64,000 nt of DNA from Pseudomonas viciae (GCF_004786035.1 NZ_CP035088.1:3260001-3324000), one strand, 5' to 3'. Counted from the stretch's first letter, positions 16,047 through 25,702 are shown. The notes: generated from the sequence alone by a model not told the origin. A program made the numbers and translations.

Positions 16047-17462
16047 ATGAAATCGACTCCGTCAGGGCTGATTGAACAGCCCGCGCTGCAGCGCACCCTC
16101 AGCAATCGTCACATTCAGTTAATGGCCATGGGAGGCGCCATCGGTACCGGTCTGTTCATGGGTTCCGGGAAGATCATCGCCCTCTCGGGCACGTCGATCA
16201 TCCTCATCTACATGATCATCGGTCTGTTCGTTTATTTCGTCATGCGTGCCATGGGCGAAATGCTGCTCTCCAACTTGAACTTCAAAACCTTCGCAGATTT
16301 TGCCGGTGCCTACCTCGGCCCGCGCGCAGCGTTCTTTCTTGGCTGGTCGTATTGGCTGAGCTGGAGCGTTGCGGTGATAGGTGATTGCGTAGTGGTCGGC
16401 GGATTTTTTCAGTATTGGTTCCCCGATGTACCCGCCTGGATACCGGCCATCGGCATGCTGATAACCCTGTTCGCCTTGAATGTGCTGACGGTCAGGCTTT
16501 TTGGTGAAGTGGAGTTCTGGTTCGCGATCATCAAGATCATTGCCGTCATCACCCTGATTGGCGTCAGCATGGTGTTGATTGCCAGTTCCTTTGTATCACC
16601 CAGCGGTGTTACTGCATCTCTGAACCACCTGCTGGATAAACAAGCGGCCTTTCCCAACGGCCTGTTCGGTTTCTTTGCCGGTTTCCAGATGGCAATCTTC
16701 TCATTTGCCGGTACCGAACTGATCGGCACCGCCGCCGCCGAAACCCGCAACCCCGAGAAGACCCTACCGAAAGCCATCAACTCGATTCCGCTGAGAATCA
16801 TCCTGTTTTATGTGCTGGCACTGGCCTGCATTATTGCAGTGACTTCGTGGCAGCAGGTTTCGCCTAGCAAGAGCCCTTTCGTCGAGCTGTTCCTGGTTGC
16901 AGGTTTTCCCGCAGCGGCCGGTATCGTTAACTTTGTGGTGCTGACGTCTGCCGCTTCCTCGGCCAACAGTGGTGTATTTTCGTCTAGCCGCATGCTGTTC
17001 GGACTGGCCAACCAGGACAACGCCCCGGGGATTTTCCGACGTCTGTCGAGCAATAGCGTGCCTCTGCTGAGCCTAGCGTTCACCACGCTGTTAATGCTCG
17101 TGGGCGTGCTGTTGCTTTTCATCATTCCAGAAGTGATGACGGCATTCACCATTGTTTCTACTGTATCGGCAATCCTCGTGATCTTTACTTGGTCGACCAT
17201 CCTTGCATCGTATATTGCCTATCGCAAAAAACGACCTGAGCTGCATGCGAAATCGGCCTACAAAATGCCTGGTGGCGTGCCAATGGCCTGGTTTTCCCTG
17301 GCGTTTCTGGCCTTTGTTCTTTGTCTGCTGGCATTGAGACCTGACACCCGTATTGCGTTGATGGTCATGCCAGGGTGGTTCATATGGTTGGCAATTGCTT
17401 ACCCGTTGACCTCTTCCAGAAAGCCTAAAACCGCTGCTGGATCTGCCAGCCAATACAGTTGA
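16047..17462 (+). CDS. AAT/APC-family amino acid permease
   Basis: This inner-membrane transporter of 471 residues has twelve predicted membrane segments. It begins RTLSNRHIQLMAMGGAIGTGLFMGSG, the conserved first-helix signature of the amino acid transporter (AAT) family that includes CycA, AroP and GabP; a second signature FAGTELIGTAAAETRNPEK lies near residue 220. The start at 16047 has an AGAGG ribosome site and the expected N-terminus, whereas the frame can be read upstream to 15924. It follows the cyclodeaminase gene by about 175 bases and likely imports the amino acid or amine used by this cassette. Overall similarity is closest to D-serine/D-alanine/glycine transporters. Confidence 0.88.
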   Translation: MKSTPSGLIEQPALQRTLSNRHIQLMAMGGAIGTGLFMGSGKIIALSGTSIILIYMIIGLFVYFVMRAMGEMLLSNLNFKTFADFAGAYLGPRAAFFLGWSYWLSWSVAVIGDCVVVGGFFQYWFPDVPAWIPAIGMLITLFALNVLTVRLFGEVEFWFAIIKIIAVITLIGVSMVLIASSFVSPSGVTASLNHLLDKQAAFPNGLFGFFAGFQMAIFSFAGTELIGTAAAETRNPEKTLPKAINSIPLRIILFYVLALACIIAVTSWQQVSPSKSPFVELFLVAGFPAAAGIVNFVVLTSAASSANSGVFSSSRMLFGLANQDNAPGIFRRLSSNSVPLLSLAFTTLLMLVGVLLLFIIPEVMTAFTIVSTVSAILVIFTWSTILASYIAYRKKRPELHAKSAYKMPGGVPMAWFSLAFLAFVLCLLALRPDTRIALMVMPGWFIWLAIAYPLTSSRKPKTAAGSASQYS

Positions 17463-17557
17463 GATGTTTGGGTGCACCGTAAACCTCAACTCATCCTTGA
17501 TGGCTTAAGGCTATCAGTCGATAATCACGCCTTCTAAAAAGCACATAAGGATTTGCT

Positions 17558-18103
17558 GTGAAGAAGCTCTACTTGGCTCTACCGTTCTGCGCGTTGCTGC
17601 TACAAGGCTGTGGTGTAACCATGACCCGCTATGAACCCAATTTTCAGAACGTTCAGCAGCTCAAGCAAAATGCCCCCATGCAGCCCTTGCGCGAGACGCA
17701 GGTGAATGCGGATTCAGGTCAAGGGTCGCTGATGGTGCGCCTGAACCCGATTTCGTCGCCCGAGGGTAGCGTTCCACTGCACATCCAGGCAGCGATCAAC
17801 GATGAGCTTCGTCAGGCGGGGCTGTTGGACCCTCGTGCAGACCGGCAGTTGCAGGTTCAGTTGGTCAAGAGCCAGCTCACCGCAGGCATGAGCAACGGCC
17901 ATGGCGAGGTGGCTGCACGCTTCACGCTGCGTAAGGGTGATCAGGTTTTATACGAAACCACTAAAGATGTGCAGCGTGATTGGGACAGCAGTTTCTTCGG
18001 TCCGATCGCCATTCCGGCTGCCGCGAACAACTACAACCCTATGGTTCAAGACCTGCTCAAGAGCTTGTACAGCGACCCACAGTTCACTCAAGCGTTGAAG
18101 TGA
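17558..18103 (+). CDS. putative lipoprotein
   Basis: A GTG start with an AAGGA ribosome site opens this 181-residue protein. It carries a signal peptide and lipobox (ALLLQGC, cysteine at 18), so it is probably an outer-membrane lipoprotein. The mature part, containing VQVQLVKSQL-like strands and the segment FFGPIAIPAAANNYNP, resembles Pseudomonas lipoproteins with no known function. It ends at a bidirectional terminator shared with the convergent lipoprotein gene. Confidence 0.75.
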   Translation: MKKLYLALPFCALLLQGCGVTMTRYEPNFQNVQQLKQNAPMQPLRETQVNADSGQGSLMVRLNPISSPEGSVPLHIQAAINDELRQAGLLDPRADRQLQVQLVKSQLTAGMSNGHGEVAARFTLRKGDQVLYETTKDVQRDWDSSFFGPIAIPAAANNYNPMVQDLLKSLYSDPQFTQALK

Positions 18104-18104
18104 T

Positions 18105-18137
18105 CAAAAAAAAGAGCCGCGATTGCGGCTCTTTTTC
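18105..18137. terminator. bidirectional rho-independent terminator
   Basis: AAGAGCCGC (18112-18120) pairs with GCGGCTCTT (18125-18133), flanked by an A run on the left and a T run on the right. It serves both convergent lipoprotein genes. Confidence 0.85.
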
Positions 18138-18145
18138 TATCGGTG

Positions 18146-18781
18146 TCAGCCCCGTGGAATGCGGGTGTCGACAGCGGAGTATTTTATGCGGTTGTTGTCG
18201 ACCCAGTTCTTCAACAACGCATTGACCTGCCGGTTGAAGGTGTCGGTGATAGCAGCCTTGGGCGTATTACTTGCCAGGGGCAGAAACCAGATGCCCATCC
18301 AGGTGTTTATCGCATCATGATTGCTGGTCTTGCCCAGCGGCTGACCCTGCTCGTCCAGGGTTTCCAGGCTCATGGTGTACTGGTCGGTTGCCAACGCAGG
18401 AATGATCGTGAACGTGAAGCCACTGATGAACGCCAGGACCATTTGCCCACCGCCTGGCGCATGGTTATAGACCTTCAATCGAAGGCTGTAGTCGCCTGGT
18501 TGCTTCTGGAATTCGTCAAATACCACGCGCCCAAAAAGCCCTGACTCATCGAAGGTTCGCTTCAGATCGGGCTTGAGCATGTCGCGAGCCTGCGGCATCT
18601 CGGTGGCCTTGGCATTGTCGGGATCGCCCTGATAGAAATCGAAATCGACATAGACGTTCGGCTTGTTCGAGTAGCTGGCCATTGAAGGCAGATTCACGGG
18701 GGCTACTTCATCTTTGGTGAAACTGGCACATCCACTCAGGCTCAAGGCCAAGGCAAGGCCTACGGCTTTTGCAAATTGCAT
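18146..18781 (-). CDS. putative lipoprotein
   Basis: This 211-residue protein has a signal peptide ending in a lipobox (LSLSGCAS, cysteine near 18). An AAGGA ribosome site precedes the ATG. The mature part has a hydrophobic stretch, FISGFTFTIIPAL, around 120-132 and the conserved-looking MGIWFLPLA; this resembles a family of uncharacterised Pseudomonas envelope lipoproteins. It is convergent with the lipoprotein gene at 17558 but not clearly related in sequence. Confidence 0.75.
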   Translation of the reverse strand: MQFAKAVGLALALSLSGCASFTKDEVAPVNLPSMASYSNKPNVYVDFDFYQGDPDNAKATEMPQARDMLKPDLKRTFDESGLFGRVVFDEFQKQPGDYSLRLKVYNHAPGGGQMVLAFISGFTFTIIPALATDQYTMSLETLDEQGQPLGKTSNHDAINTWMGIWFLPLASNTPKAAITDTFNRQVNALLKNWVDNNRIKYSAVDTRIPRG

Positions 18782-19096
18782 ATCGACATCCTTGCGTAAT
18801 TTTACTAATGCCGCTCATAGAGAGGGGAATGGATTCTAGCGGGATCCGCTTAAAAGCAAAAGGCCATCATTTAGTGGCCTACACTCATTTCCTCGTCCTT
18901 GAACAAGCTGGCTTAACCCAGCGCCTGGTAGCTATGAAATAGCCACGCTTTCTGCCAGGTTGGCCATTGCAGCGGTCGATGCCGTGCTCGTCGGGGAATA
19001 GGCATCGGATTTTTGTTTTCGGCTTCACGGTTCCAGACCGGCCGATGCATGAGGACACTCAAATCAAGCATGGCCAGCATGGAAGATACTTCGCAG
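18782..19096. other. intergenic region
   Basis: About 315 bases. It contains the promoter region of the lipoprotein gene on the minus strand and the minus-strand terminator at 18852-18880. No ORF was accepted here. Confidence 0.5.
18852..18880 (-). terminator. rho-independent terminator
   Basis: On the minus strand AGGCCA pairs with TGGCCT across an eight-base loop and is followed by TTTGCTTTTA. It lies downstream of the lipocalin-like gene. Confidence 0.6.
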
Positions 19097-19597
19097 CTAC
19101 CTTACACGCTCCCAGACGATGTGAACCTTCGCCCCATCCGGGCGCCGAAAATCTTCTACCATCCGGTCGCCGTCGATCTTCAGTTGCAAGTCATCCCGGG
19201 TACGCACCGCGCCCACCCAGTTTGGAAATGTAGCCCCTTCGACGGTGTTGCCCGTGAACTCGCCATTCGGGTTAACGGTGTATCGTCCAAAGAAACCGAT
19301 GCTACCGCGCATGGCTGCGCGGTTTTCCTCATCGGTGCCTTCGCCACGCACGTTGGAGCGAAACGGCGGCACACGCGGATCTGTGAGCACTTCAATAAAC
19401 GTCAACTCTGGGGTGAAAACGAGCCAGCCATGAGGATTGGGTCCATAAGCATCCGAGCTACTGCCCTGGCGCTCAACCGTTGCGCTGATCATGCGCCAGG
19501 TGCCGACCAACGAATTTTCCTTGCCCGCAAAAGCTGTGGAGAAAACCGAAAAGGCAATGACCGCACTTACTGCCAGTACCCTGCTTTTTAGAGTCAT
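19097..19597 (-). CDS. exported lipocalin-like domain protein
   Basis: This 166-residue protein has a signal peptide (cleavage likely after FSTAFA) and the lipocalin-like domain signature LVGTWRMISATVE, followed by YGPNPHGWLVFTPE and GRYTVNP, as in PF13924. Such proteins are small periplasmic beta-barrels, possibly binding hydrophobic ligands. The ATG at 19597 with its AGAGG ribosome site is preferred over a GTG nine bases upstream. It is followed at a distance by a minus-strand terminator. Confidence 0.75.
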   Translation of the reverse strand: MTLKSRVLAVSAVIAFSVFSTAFAGKENSLVGTWRMISATVERQGSSSDAYGPNPHGWLVFTPELTFIEVLTDPRVPPFRSNVRGEGTDEENRAAMRGSIGFFGRYTVNPNGEFTGNTVEGATFPNWVGAVRTRDDLQLKIDGDRMVEDFRRPDGAKVHIVWERVR

Positions 19598-19642
19598 CCG
19601 TATCACCTCTCACTGTAAGGGCGCGATGGAGAATAAAAATCT

Positions 19643-20965
19643 TCATGCCCTGGCCGAGATAATTGCCAGGCGTAGCTCCCGCGAAGCGGCATCATCGGCC
19701 TGCCGTCCCAATTGCCAGCCCAAGTACCCCCACAGCAACGCGCAACACGCGCCAATCATCGCGGCCAGGCCGGCGCCCTGCCCCAGCATGTCAAGCAGGC
19801 TCTTGGCCCAGCCGCTCATGGCATCACCGGCGCGATAAACCACGGTGTCGATGAAGTTCTTGGCCTTGTATTTACTCTCGGCATCCAAGGGCGCGAAGAG
19901 CATTTCCCTGCCCGGCCGGACGAACGCGTACTCGCCGATTCGTCGCACGATCATCAACGTCGTAAGCAGCGCAAACCCGGGCGCCAACGCCAGGCCAAGG
20001 AAGCCGATGCACATGAGCAGCGGGACAACGGCCAGCAACGCACGTACCCCCAGCTTCGGCGCGATACGACCGGTGATGAACAACTGGGACAGCAACGCGC
20101 CCGCCTGCACGATGATATCGATGGTGCCAAAGATGCGAACTTGCGATTCGCGATCCGGATAGTGCTCGGCCACCAGGCGCGCCTGCTCAAAATAAAGAAA
20201 GGTGCTGACGGTCGCCAACAGCACCACGAACCCGGCGATCCCCAGCAGGTAAGGTGATCTGAGCACGGCCGTCAAACCGCTGAACGGGTTGCCGCGCAAT
20301 GGCTGCCGAGGACTTTGCGTCGGCGCGGCGCCGGGTCGGCCGGCCCCACCCTTTTCCCGCCATCTCATCAGTGCCCGTTTCAAGACAAGTGTGGCACCGA
20401 GCAACAAAGCCGCCAGCAGCATTAACCCAGAGGCGCCGAAGATACCGATGAGCAGCGTGCTCAGGGCCGGCCCCAGCAGACCGCCGATGCTGGCACCGGC
20501 AGCGATAAAGGCAAATAAACGTTTGGCCTGCTCGCTGTCGAATACATCCGCCATCAAGCTCCAGGCCACGGACACGACAAACAGGTTATAAACCGAGATC
20601 CAGACGTAAAAGACCCGGGCCAGCCAGACACTGTCCGGCTGGAACTGGAAGAATTCGACGAACATCAGCAGGTTGACGCCGAAGAAGCCGTACACCCAGT
20701 CGATGAGGCGCAAGCGCGGTACCCGGGAACTGAGCCAGGCAAACATCGGAACCGCTGCCAGCATGACCAGGAAGGTCGCGGTGAACAGCCATTGCAGGTT
20801 CTCTACGCCCGCCGCGATGCCCATCGACTCACGGATCGGGCGCAGCATGAAGTAACCGGTGAAGAGGCACAGGAACAGCAGGAATCCGTACAGCGCCGGA
20901 CGCAGCTCATCGTCGCTGGCGTTAAGGGCGAGGCTCAGCCGGTGCAGATAGGAAAGCGTACTCAT
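19643..20965 (-). CDS. MFS transporter of the Npt (nucleotide transporter-like) group
   Basis: This 440-residue protein has about twelve membrane helices. Its first part (LLFLCLFTGYFMLRPIRESMG) and the segment GRPGREMLFAPLDAESKYKAKNFIDTVVYRAGDA are hallmarks of the Npt1/Npt2-like clan of MFS proteins related to ATP/ADP translocases (the second motif is widespread in bacterial, non-parasite members of unknown substrate). A GGAG ribosome site precedes the ATG. It lies just upstream, in the direction of transcription, of the lipocalin gene (about 45 bases apart) and may form an operon with it. Confidence 0.78.
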   Translation of the reverse strand: MSTLSYLHRLSLALNASDDELRPALYGFLLFLCLFTGYFMLRPIRESMGIAAGVENLQWLFTATFLVMLAAVPMFAWLSSRVPRLRLIDWVYGFFGVNLLMFVEFFQFQPDSVWLARVFYVWISVYNLFVVSVAWSLMADVFDSEQAKRLFAFIAAGASIGGLLGPALSTLLIGIFGASGLMLLAALLLGATLVLKRALMRWREKGGAGRPGAAPTQSPRQPLRGNPFSGLTAVLRSPYLLGIAGFVVLLATVSTFLYFEQARLVAEHYPDRESQVRIFGTIDIIVQAGALLSQLFITGRIAPKLGVRALLAVVPLLMCIGFLGLALAPGFALLTTLMIVRRIGEYAFVRPGREMLFAPLDAESKYKAKNFIDTVVYRAGDAMSGWAKSLLDMLGQGAGLAAMIGACCALLWGYLGWQLGRQADDAASRELRLAIISARA

Positions 20966-21034
20966 GGGAACTCCAGGAAGACGGCAACAGGCCAGGGGGT
21001 GGGCACGGGACGAACACCCGCGCCCAAGGTTGCA

Positions 21035-22087
21035 TCAGGGGTAGATGACACCGGTCAGCCGTTCGGAGACCGTCCAAAGCCGATCGGAATCCGCCTCCCT
21101 GGTCGCTGCAGCAGGCGTCTTGGCAAAACCCAGCGGACCGCGCTTTTCCTGGTCTCCGGTCGGCCCGTAATAGGCGCCGCCGACGGCCTGCGCAGCGGTG
21201 GCGGCATACAGCGTGGGCAGCGCCCCTTGTGCCGCTGAGTGGTAGGCGTCGCGGTCCTGGGCCCAGCGCTGGCCGAATTCACTGTTGAGGCCGGGGCCGC
21301 GTTCGACCAACTCGGTTACGGCAACGCCGGGGTGCGCGGCGATGCTACGAATGCCCCAGTTTTCGGCATCGCTGCGCCGCTGCAGCGCGAACGCCCAATG
21401 CAGGATGGCCAGTTTCGATTGCGCGTATGTCGCATACGGGTCGTACTTCTGGTTGGCCTGGAGGTCATCGAAGTTTATCGCGCCACGGGTCGCTGCAATG
21501 CTTGAAAGGCTCACCACGCGGGCGTCCTGGCTTTGACGCAGGAGTGGCACCAACAGGCCGGTCAGCGCGTAGTGCCCCAGGTAATTGGTTGCTAACTGAA
21601 GTTCGAAACCATCGGCTGATGTACCTCGTTCGGACGGCGCCATGATGGCGGCATTGTTGATCAACACGTCGAGGCGCGGCAGCCTCTGATTAAGACGCTG
21701 GGCCAGGTCGCGCACGGATGAAAGGTTGGCCAGGTCCACGGCCTCGAACTGCACCTTGGCATCGGGCACCGACTGTTGAATGCGTGCAATGGCCTGCGCG
21801 CCGCGCTCTGGATTGCGAGCAGCGATAATCACCTGCGCGCCGGCACGCGCCAGTGCCAGCGCATCCTCATAACCCATGCCGCTGGTGCCACCGGTGATCA
21901 GGACGATTCGGCCCTTCTGCGACGGTATGTCGTTGGTCGACCAGTCGGGTTTCGGTGCGACACGAGCCGTCGCTTCGACACTTACGGCACTGAGCAGCGC
22001 GACACCGGCGAGAAGCGCTCGGCCCAGTCTCATCAGCGGGTTTATGGTGTTCAGAACGCCGATTGCGGAGGAGGTTGTGTTCCACAT
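21035..22087 (-). CDS. short-chain dehydrogenase with exported-type N-terminus
   Basis: This 350-residue protein has a hydrophobic segment at about 20-36 (LGRALLAGVALLSAVSV), suggesting membrane anchoring or export. It is followed by a classical or retinol-dehydrogenase-like SDR domain: TGGTSGMG cofactor motif, NNAAIMA, and the catalytic YAQSK. An AGAGG ribosome site precedes the ATG. The substrate is unknown. It lies about 69 bases ahead of the transporter gene on the same strand. Confidence 0.82.
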   Translation of the reverse strand: MWNTTSSAIGVLNTINPLMRLGRALLAGVALLSAVSVEATARVAPKPDWSTNDIPSQKGRIVLITGGTSGMGYEDALALARAGAQVIIAARNPERGAQAIARIQQSVPDAKVQFEAVDLANLSSVRDLAQRLNQRLPRLDVLINNAAIMAPSERGTSADGFELQLATNYLGHYALTGLLVPLLRQSQDARVVSLSSIAATRGAINFDDLQANQKYDPYATYAQSKLAILHWAFALQRRSDAENWGIRSIAAHPGVAVTELVERGPGLNSEFGQRWAQDRDAYHSAAQGALPTLYAATAAQAVGGAYYGPTGDQEKRGPLGFAKTPAAATREADSDRLWTVSERLTGVIYP

Positions 22088-22130
22088 GGTTGAATCCTCT
22101 ATTTGAATAATGAACCGACACGGTCGGCGC

Positions 22131-22391
22131 TCACTGGATGGAACACGCCTCAGCCTGTTGCAGATAGCTGACTTGGCGGATTTCCCCTTGCGTATCCACG
22201 TAGGTCATTTTTGCCCGCACGACCTCACACACTTGCGAGCTCGGGACCTCGATGCGAATGGCGTGGGCGATGTCCAGCGGCATGCCATATTCGTAAGCCG
22301 GTGGTTCCTTGTTTTCTTTGGCAAACAGAGGCGAACCGCTCAATGTGATGACGGCCAGCAGACTGGCGATCGACAGGTTTTGGATATTCAT
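22131..22391 (-). CDS. DUF2790 small periplasmic protein
   Basis: This 86-residue protein has a signal peptide and the DUF2790 motif (YEYGMPLDIAHAIRIE, then VCEVVRAKMTYVDTQG), a family typical of Pseudomonas whose members are often found near copper or CusS/CopS-type sensors. The ATG at 22391 has a well-spaced GGAG; an ATG at 22403 does not. It lies just downstream of the two-component genes on the same strand, so its expression may be controlled by them. Function is unknown. Confidence 0.8.
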   Translation of the reverse strand: MNIQNLSIASLLAVITLSGSPLFAKENKEPPAYEYGMPLDIAHAIRIEVPSSQVCEVVRAKMTYVDTQGEIRQVSYLQQAEACSIQ

Positions 22392-22551
22392 GATGGACTC
22401 CACGACTGCCTTTACCGGGATGGTCGTAGCACTCTAGGAGGGGGACACTGACGTCAAGGTGACTGCTGACTGACAGGAAGATGTCAAACGCCGATGCTGG
22501 GGAAACACCGGCGTTCGCTAAGACGCAACAGCGCTCAGCCAAGGCCTGCGA

Positions 22552-23928
22552 CTAGCGCGCCGCTTGGCTCGTCAGGGAAAATCCGAAGGTATTGAGCCCA
22601 TTCTTGCTGTGGGCAAACACTCGTCCACCGTGCATGGACGCCACGGCTCGCACAATGGAAAGCCCCAAGCCATGGTGCGCGTCGCTCCGGGCCCTGGCGG
22701 CGTCGGCGCGATAGAAGCGTTCGAATAAATGCTCCAGGTGCACGTTGTCGATGGGTTCGCCCGCATTGGAAACGCTCACCTCGGCCTGCATGCCATGACT
22801 TTCCAGGCGGACGATGATGACGCTCTGCGGCACCGCGTATCGCGCCGCGTTCTGTATCAGATTGGCGAGGGAACGGTGAAACAGGCGTCGGTCGATGCAT
22901 ACACGCATGTCGCCTTCGATCTCCACGCTCAGCTGTTTGTCGTGCAAGACAGGCTCAAGGTATTCCACGGTCTTCGACGCCTCTTCATAAAGCGAGACAT
23001 CACTGAGCTCGGTCGCCCGCTGCCCACTTTCGGCACCCGCCAGAAACAGCATGTCATTGACGATAGTGCCCATCCGCTCCAGCTCTTCGAGGTTGGACTG
23101 CAACAGATCCTGAAGCTCATTCACGTCCCGCCCGTGGGCCAACGCAACCTGGGTCTGCCCGATCAGGTTGGTCAACGGCGTTCGCAGCTCGTGGGCCACA
23201 TTGGCATTGAACCCTTCGAGCTGGCACCAGGCCGCTTCCTGGCGAGCCAAGGCGCCGTTGAACGACACCGCCAACTCCTGCAATTCGCTTGGCAGCGCCT
23301 CGGTGTCCAGTCGCTGCTTCGAATCCCCCGGCGGCAGGCTGTTGGCCTGACGGCTCAGGCGCCTGACCGGCCCCAGGCCAAAACGCGCAATCCAGTAACC
23401 GAGCAATGCAACCAGCACAACGCCCAGCGCCGAAATCAGGATCAGCGTCTTGGTGAACTGGTCCAAGGTCTTCATGAACGGTGTTGAATCGAGTCCCACA
23501 ATAAAGCGCAACTCCGGCCGGCTACCCATGGAGGCAATGGTCTTGATCAGCAGCACCATGGGACGATCTCGGTCAGGTATCTCGACCGTGGAGAATCCAT
23601 CCGGGCGCTTCGACCAATCCTGGCCGTCCGGCATGGCCCCGCCATAACTGTAGGCCGGGTCATCAACCAGGACCCAATAACGCACCCGCTCGTCCGTGGG
23701 CGTCAGGCCATCCAGCTTCTCACGCAAGCCGACCCAGAACGCCGGCGAATCGTATTTTGCAAGTACCGGATCGAGTACGGAATGGCGCAGGATCAGCTCG
23801 TTCTGCATCTGATCTTCGAGCGATTGCTTCAAGGAACAGCGCAACAGCGTCGCACTGACCGCGGTGATCAGCATGACCGAAAGCGCAAACATCAGGCCGA
23901 GTCGCCTGGATATCGATCCTTTCATCAT
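22552..23928 (-). CDS. CusS/CopS-type sensor histidine kinase
   Basis: This 458-residue inner-membrane kinase has two membrane helices (about 11-29 and 161-181) enclosing a periplasmic sensor domain, then HAMP, then the histidine box NVAHELRTPL with H246, and an ATPase domain with N, G1 (GEPIDNV) and G2 (GLGLSIV) motifs. The pattern matches heavy-metal sensor kinases of the CusS/CopS/IrlS group. The start overlaps the response regulator stop by 4 bases, so the two form an operon. The metal or other signal cannot be told. Confidence 0.88.
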   Translation of the reverse strand: MMKGSISRRLGLMFALSVMLITAVSATLLRCSLKQSLEDQMQNELILRHSVLDPVLAKYDSPAFWVGLREKLDGLTPTDERVRYWVLVDDPAYSYGGAMPDGQDWSKRPDGFSTVEIPDRDRPMVLLIKTIASMGSRPELRFIVGLDSTPFMKTLDQFTKTLILISALGVVLVALLGYWIARFGLGPVRRLSRQANSLPPGDSKQRLDTEALPSELQELAVSFNGALARQEAAWCQLEGFNANVAHELRTPLTNLIGQTQVALAHGRDVNELQDLLQSNLEELERMGTIVNDMLFLAGAESGQRATELSDVSLYEEASKTVEYLEPVLHDKQLSVEIEGDMRVCIDRRLFHRSLANLIQNAARYAVPQSVIIVRLESHGMQAEVSVSNAGEPIDNVHLEHLFERFYRADAARARSDAHHGLGLSIVRAVASMHGGRVFAHSKNGLNTFGFSLTSQAAR

Positions 23929-24629
23929 GGCGTACCATTTTGCCTGCCATCGGCTTCGCGGCTTTCCAGTACATAGCCCATGCCACGGACGGTATGCAGC
24001 AGCTTGCGTGGATAAGGCGCATCCACTTTAGCTCGCACACGCTTGATCGCAACCTCGACTACGTTGGCGTCACTGTCGAAATTCATGTCCCAGACCTGTT
24101 CGGCGATCATCAATTTGGGAAGAATCTCGCCCTGGTGCCGCGCCAACAGGCTCAACAGACAGAACTCCTTGGCCGTCAGGTCCAGCCGCACCCCGGCCCG
24201 GGTGACCTTACGCGATTGCAGGTCGACCTCGAGGTCATCGATGCGCAAGTGCGTCGGGTCGGCCGTGTCGTCGGCGAAACGCCGGATTAATGCCTGGATA
24301 CGCGCGACCAGTTCGGCAAATGAAAAAGGTTTGGCCAGGTAATCATCGGCACCCTCTCGCAGCCCACGGACGCGATCATCCACCGTGCCCCTTGCCGACA
24401 ACATGATGACCGGGGTTTTCTTGTACAGGCGCAAGCCCTGGAGCACGCCGTAGCCGTCCTTGCCCGGCAACATGACATCCAGGATAACGACGTCATAATC
24501 CATTTCCAGCGCGTAGTGCAGGCCATCGATGCCATTAGTCGCGACATCAACGATGTAGCCGAGCTCGCTCAAGCCACGGTGCACATAAGAGGACGTCTTT
24601 TCTTCGTCCTCGACGATGAGCAAACGCAT
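23925..24629 (-). CDS. OmpR/CopR-type response regulator
   Basis: This 234-residue regulator has a receiver domain with acidic pocket E7-D8, phosphoacceptor D51, and K at the KPF motif (YLAKPFSFAEL), followed by a winged helix of the OmpR type (LDLTAKEFCLLSLLA, VEVAIKRVRAKVD, TVRGMGYVL). The start at 24629 has a strong GGAGGAG ribosome site; an upstream in-frame ATG (24680) would add a tail with no domain. It belongs to an operon with the kinase downstream. Confidence 0.9.
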   Translation of the reverse strand: MRLLIVEDEEKTSSYVHRGLSELGYIVDVATNGIDGLHYALEMDYDVVILDVMLPGKDGYGVLQGLRLYKKTPVIMLSARGTVDDRVRGLREGADDYLAKPFSFAELVARIQALIRRFADDTADPTHLRIDDLEVDLQSRKVTRAGVRLDLTAKEFCLLSLLARHQGEILPKLMIAEQVWDMNFDSDANVVEVAIKRVRAKVDAPYPRKLLHTVRGMGYVLESREADGRQNGTP

Positions 24630-24951
24630 CGGGTAACTCCTCCGTAGAAGCGGCGCGGGTCGAGACAGACTTTTATCCATCTCACAAGGATCCTGGACAG
24701 GCTGTGTGCACCATTCCCCAGACTACAGAACAAAGGTGTCCTGAGCCTGACCGCTTGCTGACATTCTTGTCAGATAGGCCGGGGCTTTGAACCCGAGCTG
24801 ATAGCAGATTTCCTTCGCGGAACTGCCCAGGGGAGAAAGCTAGCGCACAACTCGCGTCTTCGCGCACGAGGCTCTCTTAGCCCGACGATTTACATTTGTC
24901 ATTCATGGGGCTGCGTCAGGGTGCTGTCGACGCTGCATACTCCACTCTGAG

Positions 24952-25506
24952 TCAGATCAATCCCAGACTCATCGCCTTGAGTGTGGCCGCTGCGCGGGTG
25001 GTGCATTGCAGCTTGCGGAACATGTTTTCGACGTGGGTGCGCACCGTACTCGGACTGATGCCAAGCTGCCGCGCCACCTCCTTGTTGCTGCCTCCCTCAC
25101 TGATGCAGCGCAAGATTTGTGCTTCACGCTCGGAGAGCGGGCTGCTGCTTATTCTGGAGGCGGCCATGGCGCGCGTGCCCTCCTCGCTCAAGCTGGGTTG
25201 GCTGCGCAATGCCTGTAAGGTCAGTGTTGCAACCTGCAGCCGATAGCCGATCTGTACTGAATCGCCTTCGAAGCCGCGGATGTAGCCGCGGCCATCGAGC
25301 CGTTCATAAGACTGAACCGCCCTCTGAGCCGCCAACGAGCGTCCAACAGACTGGCCACAGGCAGGCGACGTCCAATAAGGCACCCCCACTTTCTTTTCAA
25401 AACCGTCGTCTGGAAGCGCTCCTGGAATGAGCCAGACATGATGAACCGCCATGGCATGGCTCTCGGCATTGCTTGATAGGCAACTAAAACCGTTCAGGTC
25501 CATCAT
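24952..25506 (-). CDS. LuxR-type regulator, truncated paralogue of the next gene
   Basis: This 184-residue protein corresponds to about residues 295-477 of the neighbouring regulator: PYWTSPACGQSVGRSLAAQRAVQSYERLDGRGYIRG and the C-terminal LuxR helix-turn-helix SEREAQILRCISEGGSNKEVARQLGISPSTVRTHVENM. It lacks the first HD-GYP-like lobe and has only a short N-terminal lead of its own. The HTH region is nearly identical in both copies, which points to duplication followed by loss of the front part. It could act as a competitor of the full-length protein at the same DNA sites. Its start is chosen as the first ATG. Confidence 0.75.
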   Translation of the reverse strand: MMDLNGFSCLSSNAESHAMAVHHVWLIPGALPDDGFEKKVGVPYWTSPACGQSVGRSLAAQRAVQSYERLDGRGYIRGFEGDSVQIGYRLQVATLTLQALRSQPSLSEEGTRAMAASRISSSPLSEREAQILRCISEGGSNKEVARQLGISPSTVRTHVENMFRKLQCTTRAAATLKAMSLGLI

Positions 25507-25702
25507 GCTCAGCTCCTGGTTATTTTTTTCAATCTTGTTTGGCAGGTCCGTCGCTTAATCTTAAGTAGATTTGCTAAAAAGCGCGTTGCATCTTTTCGAT
25601 CAAAATCAAAACAATATTTCTTCGATAATCGAATAAGTTATTTTTGTTTCGAATAAATGATATATCGCGCAATAAACAACTATCGGCGAATTGCGCTTGG
25701 TC

